The notes below the pieces were generated by a model that searched no databases, was not told the DNA's origin, and saw only the letters and a program-made list of their open reading frames with translations. A DNA stretch of 64,000 nucleotides. Source: Hydractinia symbiolongicarpus. Lineage: Eukaryota; Cnidaria; Hydrozoa; Anthoathecata; Hydractiniidae. The DNA lies in assembly GCF_029227915.1 (NCBI RefSeq), contig NC_079878.1, positions 24,641,501 to 24,705,500 on the forward strand. The letters run 5' to 3'. Of the stretch, positions 53,039 to 64,000 are shown piece by piece. How positions within the stretch are numbered: the first letter of the stretch is position 1; each line of letters starts with the position of its first letter. The position numbers and the translations under genes are program-made.

Positions 53039-53827
53039 ATGTCTCACATCCAACTTAGAGACTTTGTTGGTAAAAGTAAAACTGATATAAACAAAATGAA
53101 TAAAGAATCTTTGGTAAACTTGTTATTCAATAATAAAGAAATTGAGCAGTTGGACGATCTCAAGTCCATACGAGACAGCATAGAAGAGCTGAAAAATAAT
53201 GTCATCAATCGCCTTCTCTATGAAAACAAACGACTCAAAAAACATATCGAGGAAATTGAAACCCAAAACTACGAACAGATGGATGAATTGGAGGACAACA
53301 TGCGAAGTTTGATGGCTCAACAAGACAGATATTCACGCCGTAATAATACTGAAATCTTTGGTATTCCGTCTGAAATCGACAATGAATGCCTAGAAGAAAC
53401 CTCAATAAATATTCTAAACAGGTTAGATCTTTCTATTAACGTAAACGATGTTGAAGCTTGTCATCGACTTCCATTGACAAAAAACGAGCGCAAACATAAC
53501 AAACCAAAGCGAACAATAATTCGATTTGTAAACCGGAAGTTCTGCGAGACTGCTCTGGAACGTAAAAAAAAGTTAAAGGATACTGATCTTACGTCAATTT
53601 CTCCTAAACTGAATAGTTCTGATATTTTTATTTCTGATAACCTGTGCCAATATGACTTCATGTTATTTGGAATGTGTCGTCAACTGTATACAAAAGCTAA
53701 AATACATGCATGCTGGTCCTGGAAAGGATCTATTTCAATGAAAATTAATGAAAATGATCGCCCGACGAAAATAAACAATGTATATGAATTAGTAGGAATG
53801 TTTCCTGATTTTGATTTCTATAACTGA
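53039..53827 (+). CDS. LINE ORF1: coiled-coil, RRM-like RNA-binding protein
   Basis: 262 residues, unbroken, starting at ATG 53039. Residues about 30-95 have heptad-like Leu/Ile spacing (LKNNVINRLLYENKRLKKHI) and should form a coiled coil for trimer or dimer assembly. About 95-190 (RYSRRNNTEIFGIPSEIDNE, VEACHRLPLTK, RTIIRFVNRKFCE) matches the RRM-like domain of LINE ORF1 proteins. The rest (FISDNLCQYDFMLFGMCRQL, TKIN) matches the C-terminal RNA-binding domain. It would coat LINE RNA. It lies upstream of ORF2 on the same strand. Confidence 0.8.
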   Translation: MSHIQLRDFVGKSKTDINKMNKESLVNLLFNNKEIEQLDDLKSIRDSIEELKNNVINRLLYENKRLKKHIEEIETQNYEQMDELEDNMRSLMAQQDRYSRRNNTEIFGIPSEIDNECLEETSINILNRLDLSINVNDVEACHRLPLTKNERKHNKPKRTIIRFVNRKFCETALERKKKLKDTDLTSISPKLNSSDIFISDNLCQYDFMLFGMCRQLYTKAKIHACWSWKGSISMKINENDRPTKINNVYELVGMFPDFDFYN

Positions 53828-54362
53828 ATTTGTATTAACCTAACTTATTATCTGTTTATTTATGATACTTTTTTACTGTCTCTACCATTATGAATTTAAC
53901 GGCGCGCTTTTGGTCTAGTATATTCATGTGAACCGTCATTTTTAAATTTCCATAATGACAAACCTTGTGCTGAGTAAACTTTCAGACTGCATTTTTGTTG
54001 ATTTTGTTTTTCTCCCTTTCTTTGCATCTATATATATAGTATATACTTCTAGAATTATCCAATTCATTATTTTAGCTAATAATCTGAAAGCTATCCAACT
54101 TATTTACTCCCCTGTGTGTGTTTTGTGTCCACTCAACCACCAGTTTAATTCTCGTGAGAATAACATTTACTAAGTAGCTTCCCTTTGGTGTTTTGTGTGA
54201 TTTATTTATTTATTTATATATATATATTTTTTTTTTAATTTTTATATTTATTTATTTTTTTTTTGTTGATTCTTTATTTTTTATTTCTATTTTTTTGATT
54301 ATTAATATTTATTTATTTATTTTCCTGTAGCACTTACTTACTTTTATACAAATTAACAACCT
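53828..54362. other. LINE inter-ORF region, T-rich
   Basis: Non-coding. 54190-54330 is low-complexity TTTA, TA and T runs, possibly expanded by slippage. Confidence 0.5.
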
Positions 54363-55400
54363 ATGACCAATTTTCCCTGTAAAATCTGCAAAAAAATGTT
54401 AATAATAACCACCGAGCAATTCAATGCGATATTTGTAACCACTGGATTTATATAAAATGTAACAACTTAGATAATACCAGTTATAATTTACTAAAACAGT
54501 CCACAACACCATGGTTTTGTATTGATTGCACAGCTAAAACACTACCTTTTCAAAATCTAAATAATGATCAATTTTTTTTCAATTCAAAAAACATAAATCT
54601 TAAATGTAACACATCTTCTCAACTTAATATGAAACCTTCAGAAAATATCGAGGCTCTTCTAAAAGAATTTAACAATTTGTCATTCAACGTGAATAAAGCT
54701 AATGATGATGATAATCCAACCATTAATTGTCAATATTATGATATCAATGACTTCTGTTCGTCAAAATTTAAATCTGAAAATTTCTTCTCTATTTTCCATC
54801 TGAATATAGCTTCTTTATCTAGACATAAACACTATCTTGAGACCTTATTAAATATCTTAAATTTTGATTTTAGCATTTTAGCTATTACTGAAACAAAAAT
54901 TATGAAAAATTTGAATCCAAACTACGATATTAATCTAGAAGGCTATCAACTATTCCACACTCCTACTGAATCCAGTGCAGGAGGGACATTATTATATGTA
55001 CGCAATCACTTTAATTGTAAGATTCGAGATGATCTGAATATATACAAATCTAAAGAATTAGAATCTATATTTATTGAAATAATTAGTCCTCGTAAAAAAA
55101 TACAATTGTAGGCTGTGTGTACAAACATCCAGAAATGTCAATTGATGATTTTAACTCTAACTATTTTCAACCAATAATTAACAAAACTATGAATGAAGAC
55201 AAAAGTGTTTTTATATCCGGTGATTTTAATATAAATTTACTCAACATCAGTAAAGACGACCAAAGTTCAGATTTCATTAATAATTTGTTTTCAAATCTCT
55301 GTATACCACATATTACACTACCAACAAGAATAACACCAAGATCTAAAACGCTAATTGATAACATATTTTCGAACTGCCTTGAATTTTCCAAGGAAACCTA
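54363..55400 (+). pseudogene. LINE ORF2: PHD finger and AP-type endonuclease
   Basis: The PHD-type finger is seen as FPCKICKK, then after a one-base shift AIQCDICNHWIYIKCNNL and TPWFCIDCTAKT (about 54370-54545). Endonuclease: FSIFHLNIASLSRHKHYLE, FDFSILAITETKI (catalytic Glu), GGTLLYVRNHF, and after a stop at 55109 GCVYKHPEMSIDDF, KSVFISGDFNINLL (catalytic Asp), TLIDNIF. The final SDH lies just past a frame break near 55400 (SSISDHFLVPNF). All catalytic landmarks are visible, but at least three lesions split the frame. Confidence 0.8.
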
Positions 55401-56472
55401 ACTTCATCCATATCTGATCATTTTTTGGTTCCAAATTTTAACATAAAATCCAATTCTAAAAAACAAAATATTTATAAAAGAAACTATTCAAAATTCAACG
55501 AAGAAGCATTTCTACTTGACCTAACTAAAATTAATTGGGATAATGAAATTTCTCTGAGTAAAAATGATCCTAATTATTCATTTGATAAATTTAATCATGC
55601 AATAAACCAATTATTAGATAAGCATATACCTTTAAAGAAGATGTCAAAAAAACAATACAAGCAACAATCTAAACCATGGATTACAAAAGGAATATGTAAA
55701 TCTATCACTATAAGAGATAAACTACTAAAAACATTCATAAATTACAGAAAGAATGATAATTATAAAAATATGTTACAAAATAATTATAAACAATACAGAA
55801 ATTTAATTGTTGATTTGATCAGAAAAAGTAAAAAACAACATTATCAAAAATATTTTATTGAAAACTCGAATAATATTAGAAAAACTTGGGACGGAATCAA
55901 AACCATTATTAGCATATCCAAAATGAAATCCACTGTTCCTACTAGCCTAAAAATTAACAATAAAATTAACAATAATCCTGTTGATATTGCTAACTGCTTT
56001 AATAACTATTTTTCCACAGTAGGAGTAAAACTTCAAAATAAAATTTCACCTTCTAATAAACCATTCCATAATTACCCTAATGACGCAAATCACAATTCTT
56101 TTTTATCAATCCTACTACTGAAAATGAAATAATACCACTGATATCTTCTTTAAATGAAAATAAAACAAACGGACCTTTTAGTATACCCAGCAATATTTTT
56201 AAACTTATTAAATTCAATGTATCAACACCCCTATGCGAGATAATAAATCTATCATTTTCGACTGGCATCTATCCAGATAACTTAAAAATTGCAAAAATTA
56301 TACCTATATATAAAAATAAAGGATCTAGTCTAGAATGTAACAATTACCGCCCAATATCACTCCTCTCTAATATTAATAAAATTTTTGAAAAACTCATGCA
56401 CTCAAGATTATACAATTTTTTACACTATCACAATTGTATTTATGATCTACAATTTGGTTTTCGACAAAATCA

Positions 56473-57215
56473 TCTCTTATAATAATACGCTAAGTGTGTC
56501 TGTCTGTCACTTTTGCAAAGTGGATTACATTCTTCAAAATTTTCTTTAACAAATTCTATAAAACATCGCCTATAAAATTGTTCTGTAATTTACCAAACTT
56601 TACCGATAAAATAGTATTGACGTCAAAGGAAAGTTAATTAAGATTAGTGAAGCCATTACAATGCACTTAAAACTTTGAGGCCAAATAACTTGGAAACGAG
56701 GTGGTGACGTCAATGTTTTTTCACCGCGGGGGTAACTAGGGACCCCCTGGGACCAATTTGGGTAATTTTCCAAACCTGGGTCCCCAAATCCGTTTTGGAA
56801 TGAACGGGTTTATGACGTCATCAAAAAACCTTTAAACCACAATATTTCCGTAACCGTTGGTCAAAAGTACATGATCCTATACATTTTCTTGATCAGCGTT
56901 TCAAGATCTATACGAGGGAGGCAACAGGTACATGAATTTCTGAAAAAAAAATTTTTGTGTTTTCACGGGCCTTTGCTGACGTCAGCACAATTTTTAAACA
57001 CTTATATCTCTTTTTGCGTTCCTCGAAAACATATCATCCTACACATTATTTTGATCAGCGTGATTCAACCTCTACACATTACAATAAAATAATAAAATAA
57101 ATTTCTCTAACTTTTTTGGGATCTTCACTGCTGACGTCAGCAAAACATCTAAAACAACCTATTTTTCTATTGCCCATCTACCTAAGTGAATTTCTCCACG
57201 GGCCTTATCGACTAG
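56473..57215 (+). mobile_element. Non-autonomous Helitron, 743 bp
   Basis: Begins TCTCTTATAATAATACGC and ends CGACTAG, with host A before and T after, and no target duplication: the TC...CTAG, A/T signature of Helitrons. A possible 3' stem GCCC/GGGC lies at about 57173-57203, close to the end. It carries no genes. Removal rejoins AATCA to TTCCACT and restores LINE RT codons exactly, so both edges are certain to the base. Confidence 0.85.
56618..57139. promoter_or_regulatory. Five TGACGTCA palindromes inside the Helitron
   Basis: Perfect TGACGTCA occurs at 56618, 56705, 56813, 56977 and 57132. This is the consensus CRE, bound by CREB/ATF bZIP factors in animals. The last two lie in longer identical palindromes TGCTGACGTCAGCA. 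They may be regulatory or structural; no expression evidence is available. Confidence 0.55.
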
Positions 57216-58622
57216 TTCCACTAATAATGCACTCTTCAGTATTACAGAGAAAATAAGAGAAACTTTAGATTTCAACAACTTTGCATGTGGCACATTCATT
57301 GACCTGCAAAAGGCATTTGACACTGTTGATCATACAATCCTTTTAAAAAAACTTGAAAATTATGGAATTAGAGGACTATCTAACTCCTGGTTCAGATCAT
57401 AGCTTAGTAACAGAAAACAATATGTTTCAATAAATGGTTTTGATTCAAATGTCCAAAATATAACAATAGGAGTACCCCAAGGGTCTGTACTTGGACCTTT
57501 ACTATTTCTAATTTATATTAATGATCTAAACAATGCAATTAAATACTCAACAGTCCACCATTTTGCAGATGATACTAACTTACTGACAATTAGTGATAAT
57601 TTAAAATCAATAAGGAAGCAATTAAACCTTGATCTAAGATTCCTTTGCAACTGGCTCCGGGCCAACAAAATATCCCTAAATGCTAGTAAAACAGAAATCA
57701 TCCTTTTTACCCATCCAAACAAATCTATTGACTATGATATCAAAATAAAAATCAACGGCCATAAAATTTTACCTTCTGAATCTATTAAATATTTAGGGAT
57801 CACTCTGGACAAACATTTAAAATGGCATATACACATAGATAATCTTAAAGTAAAACTATCCAGATCCATTGGGATGTTATCTAAAATAAGACACTATGTT
57901 TCCTATAATATTTTAACTAATATATATCATGCTATCTTCTCATCACATCTAACTTATGGATGTCAAATATGGGGACATAACAAAAGCACCTACCTGAATA
58001 GAATTATCTCCCTTCAAAATAAAGCAATTAAAATTATGAACTTCAAACCTGCAAACAGCCCTACTTCTTTATTATTTAATAAATCCAAAATACTTACTTT
58101 TCCTAACACAATTAAGCTGAAAGACTTTTTATTTGCGTATGATCATTATCATAAAAATTTGCCTAAACCTCTGCAAGGCATTTTCACTCTGGTTGCAAAT
58201 ACTCATACCCATAATACTAGAAATGCATCAAACAATAACCTAATACTTCCAAATGTTAGTACCACTCGGTATGGAATTTATAGTATAAAATATCAATCAA
58301 TCCGTTGCTGGAATACAATTAATAACCAACACAGTGATAAAAAGCTGTCATCACTATCCAAAAACCAGTGCAAAAAAATAATTACAAATCAATTGTTAAG
58401 TAAATACTTATAAGGAATATATATAAACTAATAATTTATTTGCTACACTTAAATTTAAATTTAAGTTTAATTAGTTATTCATTTTTTGTATATATATAGC
58501 TATATTTTTTTTTATTTAATTTTGTTTAATTTTTGTTTATCTTATTTCATTTATTGATTTTTTGTTTGTTTTTCTTGTTTTTTTGTTTGTTTTGTCTTTG
58601 TCTTCTAATTTATTTCTACCAC

Positions 58623-60222
<1,600 letters not shown>

Positions 60223-60233
60223 TTTTATTCTAC

Positions 60234-60474
60234 GAGGGTGCCGATAAGCCGCATACGCCGTAAAAAGTGCGGGCGTTTTCCGGCTAGTTCGGCGTTTTGT
60301 AAGAAATTCGGTATTCGCCCGAAAAAACCCGCATAGGCCCGAACAATGCCCGAAAAACAAAAGGAAACAGACACTGATATGATTCATAAAAACTATAAAA
60401 ATTAAAATAAACTTACTATGTGGTAGCGAAGTTCTTAAAAGAACTGTTTTTGATGGTTCTTATCGGCACCCTCT
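60234..60474. mobile_element. 241-bp inverted-repeat element
   Basis: Ends GAGGGTGCCGATAAG and CTTATCGGCACCCTCT are inverted over 15 bases. TTTTATTCTAC lies on both sides (60223-60233 and 60475-60485), an 11-bp direct repeat that is exact if one terminal T belongs to the element. The left half is GC-rich (CGGGCG, GCCCG words) against an AT-rich setting. No coding. Confidence 0.75.
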
Positions 60475-60485
60475 TTTTATTCTAC

Positions 60486-61029
60486 AGACCAAGTAATTAT
60501 ATACCCTTCTTTGCCTCTGATTTTTTTAACATGAACTCAGGTATATATATATATATATATATACTTTAAATTTAATCAGAAATTAAATGCTTATATATTA
60601 TTCATGCTTAGTAAGTGAGTGCGAGTGAGTGCAAACCATCCCGTAAGATTCACATTCAAATGAGGCTATTATATAGCTATTAGATTCAAATGTACGACTT
60701 TCTAATCTTGTGCAAAGTGATAAACATGTCACAACTATACATTCAAAACGAAAAGTAAATTTATTTTTTTCTTAATTGGGTGTAAAATTATTTCTGTTAA
60801 GTGAAATAAGTACTTTTATATGCCAGTATATTTACAAATGTACATGCTTCGAATATGAAAACTTGCTACCCATGTTGTTGTTTTCCAATTATCTCATGCT
60901 TTATGTTGAGCATTGACACCTTTGTGCTGTGGGGTGATGGTAGCAGTTTTAAAAATGGGTGGAATTTTGCTTGTTTCAAGGCACATTTTCCAGATTGTTG
61001 TGTGTGAAGTTGTAATTGTTGACTCGCAT
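60486..61029. other. Non-coding spacer
   Basis: Contains a short (AT)11 run at about 60541 and no other feature that I can support. Confidence 0.4.
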
Positions 61030-64000
61030 TTGGGATGAAAATTTCAACATATTAGTTTTAAGTATTTAAGGATATGTAAAGGAAATCTCTATATATGTGT
61101 CCACCTTGATTTTTAATATTTATATTTTTGATATGTCCACTTTAGGATGATATTTTCAATACATAAGTTTTAAGTATTCAAGAACATATAAACGAAATAT
61201 TTATGCATATATATGTTCACTTTGAGTTTTACAATGATAATTTCGACATAACAGTTCTAAAATTTTTAGGGATATGTAAGAGAAATGTCTGCGTGTCCAC
61301 TGACTCAACTTTTACAATGTGTGCACTTTATGATGTTTATCATTACTTATGTTACTTATGTTAACTTTTGAAGTTGTGGACGACGGACGTCAGTCACTTT
61401 TTTCTTTGTTGTTTTGTTTGCTCCATTCGTAGACTAAGTTTAGGTCTGCTTGCACATTTTCAATGTCACTTTCAGAGCTAACCTTCATTGTAAGTCTTGT
61501 ATCATCTGCAAAGCTTGAGAGAGATGCGTCCTTTACAGAAAGATCAGGAAGATGAGCGGTCCAAGCGCACTTCCTTGTGGTACGCCAGAGATGACTTTTG
61601 TGGTGTGTGAGTGGTGACCGTTTACTGAGACGTACCCTTATTTTGACTTTCCCAAATTGAACTAGTTGAATGCTTTTATTTATGTATTTTATTGAAGACA
61701 TTTTTAAGAAAAAAAAGATTTATTTTGTTACTTTTAGGATAAAACTTTATTAGGATGTATATTTGACTAAAAGAAAGAAACTTGATTGTATTTTTTTGAA
61801 ACTGTGGTGATTTGGTAACTGTAAGTGGTCTAAAAAATTGCATCTTGACACGTGGAGGACGGGGATTTTCTTAAAACTTTCCTAAGATTTTAAGGTTGTT
61901 GAGGCTCATTTTCTTATCAAAAAAGACATGTAATATCAAAAGAGATGCCTATGTATATGGTCATTTTAAGTTTTACGAGTTATGACTTTGACATATCTAC
62001 TTTAATATATAGTTTTGGCATATAAATTTAACTTTCTTTAAGAATATCTAAAAAGAAATATGAATGTCCACTTTGAGTTTTAAAATTTATGTTTTTGATA
62101 TGTCCATGTTAGGATGATAATTGGGACATATTAGTTCAAGAATATGTATAAAGGAAACGTTTATGTATATGTCCACTTTGAGTTTTAAAACTTATGTTTT
62201 TGATATGTCCACTTTAGGATGAAAATGTCGACATATTAGTTTTAACTATTTCAAATATGTAAAAAGAAAATGTATATGTCCACCTTAAGTTTTAAAATTT
62301 ATGTTTTTGATATGTCCACTTTAGCATGATAATTTCGAGATAAAATTATTTTAAATATTCAAGAATATGTAAAGGAATTTCTATGTATGTGTCCACTTTA
62401 AGTTTAAAAATTTATGTATTTGGTATGTCCACTTTAGGATGATAATTTTGAGATAAAATTATTTTAAATATTCAAGAATATGTAAAGGAAATGTCTATGT
62501 ATATGTCCACTTTAAGTTTTAAAATTTATTTTTTTGACATGTCCACTTTAGGATGATAATTTCGACATATTAGTTTCAACTATTCAAAAATATTTAAAAA
62601 GGAAATGTCTATGTATATGTCCACTTTGAGTTTTAAAATTTATGTTTTTGATATGTCCACTTTGGATGATAATTTCGACATATTAGTTTTAACTATTCAA
62701 AAATATGTAAAAAGGAAATGTTTATGTATATGTCCACTTTGAGTTTTAAAATTTATTTTTTTGACATGTCCACTTTAGGATGATAATTTCGACTAGTTTT
62801 AACTATTCGAAAATATTTAAAAAAGAAATGTGTATGTATATGTCCACTTTGAGTTTTAAAATTTATGTTTTCGATATGTCCACTTTAGCATGATAATTTT
62901 GAGATAAAATTATTTTAACTATTCAAAAATATGTAAAAAGGAAATGTCTATGTATATGTCCACTTTGAGTTTTAAAATTTATGTTTTTGATATGTCCACT
63001 TTAGGATGATAATTTCGACATATTAGTTTTAACTATCAAAAATATGTAAAAAGGAAATGTTTATGTATATGGCCACTTTGAGTTTTAAAATTTATGTTTT
63101 TGATATGTCCACTTTGGATGATAATTTCGACATATTAGTTTTAACTATTCAAAAATATGTAAAAAGGAAATGTTTATGTATATGTCCACTTTGAGTTTTA
63201 AAATTTATTTTTTTGACATGTCCACTTTAGGATGATAATTTCGACTAGTTTTAACTATTCGAAAATATTTAAAAAAGAAATGTCTATGTATATGTCCACT
63301 TTGAGTTTTAAAATTTATGTTTTTGATATGTCCACTTTGGATGATAATTTCGACATATTAGTTTCAACTATTCAAAAATATGTAAAAAGGAAATGTCTAT
63401 GTATATGTCCACTTTGAGTTTTAAAATTTATGTTTTTGATATGTCCACTTTAGGATGATAATTTCGACATATTAGTTTCAACTATTCAAAAATATGTAAA
63501 AAGGAAATGTCTATGTATATTTCCACTTTGAGTTTTAAAATTTATGTTTTTGACATGTCCACTTTAGGATGATAATTTCGACATATTAGTTTCAACTATT
63601 CAAAAATATGTAAAAAGGAAATGTCTATGTATATGTCCACTTTGTGTTTTAAAATTTATGTTTTTGATATGTCCACTTTAGGATGATAATTTCGACATAT
63701 TAGTTTTAACTATTCAAAAATATGTAAAAAGGAAATGTTTATGTATATGTCCACTTTGAGTTTTAAAATTTATGTTTTTGATATGTCCACTTTGGATGAT
63801 AATTTCGACATATTAGTTTTAACTATTCAAAAATATGTAAAAAGGAAATGTCTATGTATATGTCCACTTTGAGTTTTAAAATTTATGTTTTTGATATGTC
63901 CACTTTGGATGATAATTTCGACATATTAGTTTTAACTATTCAAAAATATGTAAAAAGGAAATGTTTATGTATATGTCCACTTTGAGTTTTAAAATTTATG
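61030..64000. repeat. Satellite of about 113 bp, running off the window
   Basis: Each unit contains two TATGTCCACTTT words, GAGTTTTAAAATTTATG, GATGATAATTTCGACATA and AAAAATATGTAAAAAGGAAA. Spacing of the first word near the right edge is 115, 112 and 113 bases. From about 62050 rightward units are nearly identical apart from small deletions. From 61030 to 61380 and 61890 to 62050 they are diverged, with a LINE fragment between. About 17 well-preserved units are visible. Confidence 0.9.
61390..61695 (-). pseudogene. LINE RT fragment inside the satellite edge
   Basis: On the minus strand, one frame gives GYVSVNGHHSHTTKVISGVP followed by QGSALGPLIFL, and another gives SLSSFADDTRLTMKVSSESD followed by IENVQADL. 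These are the RT block ahead of the active site and the FADD active site itself, separated by a small frame-breaking deletion. It is a different LINE lineage from the elements at 20270-58623. It is only about 300 bases, and the flanks are diverged satellite. Confidence 0.7.

Larger units (their letters stand above)
55425..58413 (+). pseudogene. LINE ORF2: reverse transcriptase
   Basis: The linker (FNEEAFLLDLTKINWDNEIS) runs to about 56100. RT then begins in another frame: NGPFSIPSNIFKLI, IAKIIPIYKNKG, NNYRPISLLSNINKIFEKLM and LQFGFRQNH at 56470. The Helitron intervenes, and RT resumes at 57216: STNNALFSITEKIRETLD, FIDLQKAFDTVDHTILLKKL, GVPQGSVLGPLLFLIYINDL and the active site HFADDTNLL. KIRHYVSYNILTNIYHAIFS and a C-terminal domain end at 58413. 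Lesions: a frame change at about 56090, a TAG at about 57400 and the Helitron. Removing the Helitron restores an uninterrupted His-Ser junction. Confidence 0.85.

Noticed and set aside
63232-63417. A 61-codon open frame in the satellite
   Set aside because: It merely lacks stops across less than two satellite units, is not open in all units, and has no protein features.

Overview
The window is AT-rich animal DNA made almost entirely of transposable elements, most of them broken and several nested inside one another. I see no intact, ordinary host gene. The mix (a DIRS element with inverted ends, Penelope with GIY-YIG, BED-finger transposases, ISL2EU with YqaJ, RAG1-N-terminus-like zinc domains, a CR1/L2-type LINE with a PHD finger, and Helitron) suggests a cnidarian, perhaps a hydrozoan. 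That is an inference from element families, not from a marker gene.

Region by region. 1-3396: a 1.26-kb unit repeated about 2.7 times, each unit a minus-strand relic of the 5' half of a BED-finger transposase. 3543-14797: a three-level nest. Element A, with 13-bp inverted ends CATGGTGACCACT and target duplication ATTTA, is split by relative B (3911-12266). B is split by a DIRS tyrosine-recombinase retrotransposon (5983-10601). Each removal restores a sensible target, and for B and the DIRS it restores the reading frame. 14816-19936: a minus-strand Ty3/Gypsy element with very short LTRs. 20270-22005: first copy of a LINE family carrying a ubiquitin-specific protease (USP) domain. 22019-30209: an interval flanked by 12-bp inverted ends, with an rve-type transposase at its right and, inside, relics of a Penelope element, a HECT-like gene and a transposon with RAG1-like N-terminal zinc domains. 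32931-35945: second LINE-USP copy. 35950-36760: broken protein-kinase gene. 37303-37441: a tRNA-headed SINE. 39832-40300: DNA-polymerase-B-associated relic. 40844-52741: further LINE-USP copies, an ISL2EU pair and a second Gypsy element interrupted by a LINE copy. 52960-58623: a near full-length PHD/endonuclease/RT LINE interrupted by a 743-bp Helitron. 58624-58982: a long TA array. 60234-60474: a small inverted-repeat element. 61030-64000: a satellite of about 113 bp.

The most unusual system is the LINE family at 20270-52741. Its members carry a CCHC knuckle and a restriction-like endonuclease, and downstream in the same protein a USP cysteine peptidase with its Cys and His boxes kept. The 3' region has several conserved hairpins, one with paired compensatory changes between copies. 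All seven copies or fragments lie on the minus strand. The second most interesting is the DIRS element. Its Gag frame ends at a splice donor, and a phase-matched Arg-Gly-rich terminal exon lies 3.16 kb downstream, past RT, RNase H and recombinase; its inverted ends and internal complementary region define a 3-bp ATT crossover.
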